Shown here one piece after another: positions 63,383-64,000 of a stretch of 64,000 nt of DNA. Under the pieces are notes generated by a model. It saw only the letters and a program-made list of their open reading frames with translations. It ran no database searches and had not been told where the DNA came from. Source of the DNA: JAGQRJ01 sp041402045 (GTDB lineage Bacteria; Planctomycetota; J058); contig JAWKSZ010000008.1 in the NCBI GenBank assembly GCA_041402045.1, forward strand, positions 1-64,000, read 5' to 3'. Position 1 is the stretch's first letter. Each line of letters begins with the position of its first letter. The translations under genes were made by a program, and so were the position numbers.

Positions 63383-64000
63383 ATGAACCACGAAGAGATC
63401 CTGATCCTCGACCTGGGGTCCCAGTACACCCAGTTGATCGCGCGCCGAGTGCGGGAGATCGGGGTGTTCTCGGAGATCCTGCGCCACGACACCTCGGCCG
63501 CCGAGCTCCGCGCTCGCGCCCCCAAGGGCTTGGTGCTCTCCGGGGGGCCGAGCTCGGTCTACGACCACGAGGCGCCGACGGTCGACCCCGAGCTGTTCGA
63601 GCTGGGGATCCCGGTGCTCGGGATCTGCTACGGGCAGCAGCTCCTGGTCGAGCACTTCGGCGGCCGGGTGCAGGCCGCCCCCGAGCGCGAGTACGGGCGG
63701 GCCGAGCTCACCCTGGACGCCTCCTGCGCGCTGTTCAGCGGGCTGGGGGAGCGCACGCGGGTGTGGATGTCCCACGGCGACCGGGTCGACCTGCTGGCCG
63801 AGGGCCTGCACTCGGTGGCCAGCACGCCCTCGGCGCCCTACGCCGGGGTCCAGATCGGCCAGCGCCCGCTCTACGGCGTGCAGTTCCACCCCGAGGTCAA
63901 GCACACCGACGAGGGCGTCACGATCCTCCACAACTTCGTGCGCGGGGTGTGCGGCTGCACCGAGGCCTGGAAGGTCCACGACTTCTGCCAGCAGGCGATC
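63383..64000 (+). CDS. guaA: GMP synthase (glutamine-hydrolysing), 3' truncated by window edge
   Basis: GuaA aminates XMP to GMP. The 206 residues present are its class I glutamine amidotransferase domain: ILILDLGSQYTQLIARRVRE start, VLSGGPSSVYD, nucleophile Cys 82 in GICYGQQ, and His 169 and Glu 171 in VQFHPEVKHT. The ATG 63383 follows a GGAGG site. The ATP pyrophosphatase part lies beyond the window. It is divergent from the pseudokinase-uvrA operon. Confidence 0.97.
   Translation, partial: MNHEEILILDLGSQYTQLIARRVREIGVFSEILRHDTSAAELRARAPKGLVLSGGPSSVYDHEAPTVDPELFELGIPVLGICYGQQLLVEHFGGRVQAAPEREYGRAELTLDASCALFSGLGERTRVWMSHGDRVDLLAEGLHSVASTPSAPYAGVQIGQRPLYGVQFHPEVKHTDEGVTILHNFVRGVCGCTEAWKVHDFCQQAI

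Overview
The window is a GC-rich bacterial chromosome segment, probably from the Planctomycetota or a related PVC lineage. The best lineage clue is a 73-residue lysine-rich protein at 10.7-10.9 kb that resembles the small basic protein family of Chlamydiae, Verrucomicrobia and Planctomycetes. Supporting signs are the many Ser/Thr kinases and pseudokinases, the sigma/anti-sigma pairs, the large TPR and carboxypeptidase-regulatory-like surface proteins, and a double-length UvrA of the kind known in Chlamydiae. Gene ends repeatedly overlap as ATGA or GTGA, so translational coupling is common.

0-11 kb: the end of an endonuclease/exonuclease/phosphatase protein is followed by a defence island. The island runs from a 25-bp copy of a tRNA-Asn 3' end (815-839) to the intact tRNA-Asn (10640-10711). 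It carries, on the minus strand, a type I restriction-modification operon (hsdM, a frame-broken hsdS, hsdR), a YgjP-type metallopeptidase, and an AvcD-like anti-phage dCTP deaminase coupled to an unknown 63-residue protein. No integrase is visible.

11-20 kb: a PVC-type small basic protein, a single-pass membrane protein, two copies of a small acidic protein plus Ser/Thr kinase module (one kinase degenerate, the other fused to TPRs), pdxA, a tandem repeat array, a histidine-rich lipoprotein coupled to a GT-C-type glycosyltransferase, and an EcsC protein.

20-40 kb: GC-rich palindromic intergenic repeats; a carboxypeptidase-regulatory-like protein; a four-gene operon (metalloprotein, STAS, giant TPR, RidA-like); PlsC; a GspC/PDZ protein; an NtrC-type regulator operon; an ECF sigma factor with a short membrane partner; a second sigma factor beside a triple-zinc-finger FecR protein; and a kinase with a DWG motif.

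40-55 kb: about 1.9 kb with no credible gene, which may be a structured RNA; a frame-broken paralogue of the 21-kb surface protein; and a cytoplasmic hybrid histidine kinase with about 15 HAMP units, GAF, HisKA/HATPase and three receiver domains. An IS4-family element has inserted four codons before the end of that kinase gene, separating it from a REC-histidine kinase gene to which it was once coupled by a GTGA overlap.

55-64 kb: MITE-like inverted repeats, a four-ATPase UvrA, a pseudokinase-FGE fusion gene coupled to it, and the start of guaA on the other strand.

Many genes switch frame while their encoded protein similarity continues. I think indel errors in the assembly are the likeliest cause, and I mark each case. 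All family assignments come from reading motifs; no database search was run.
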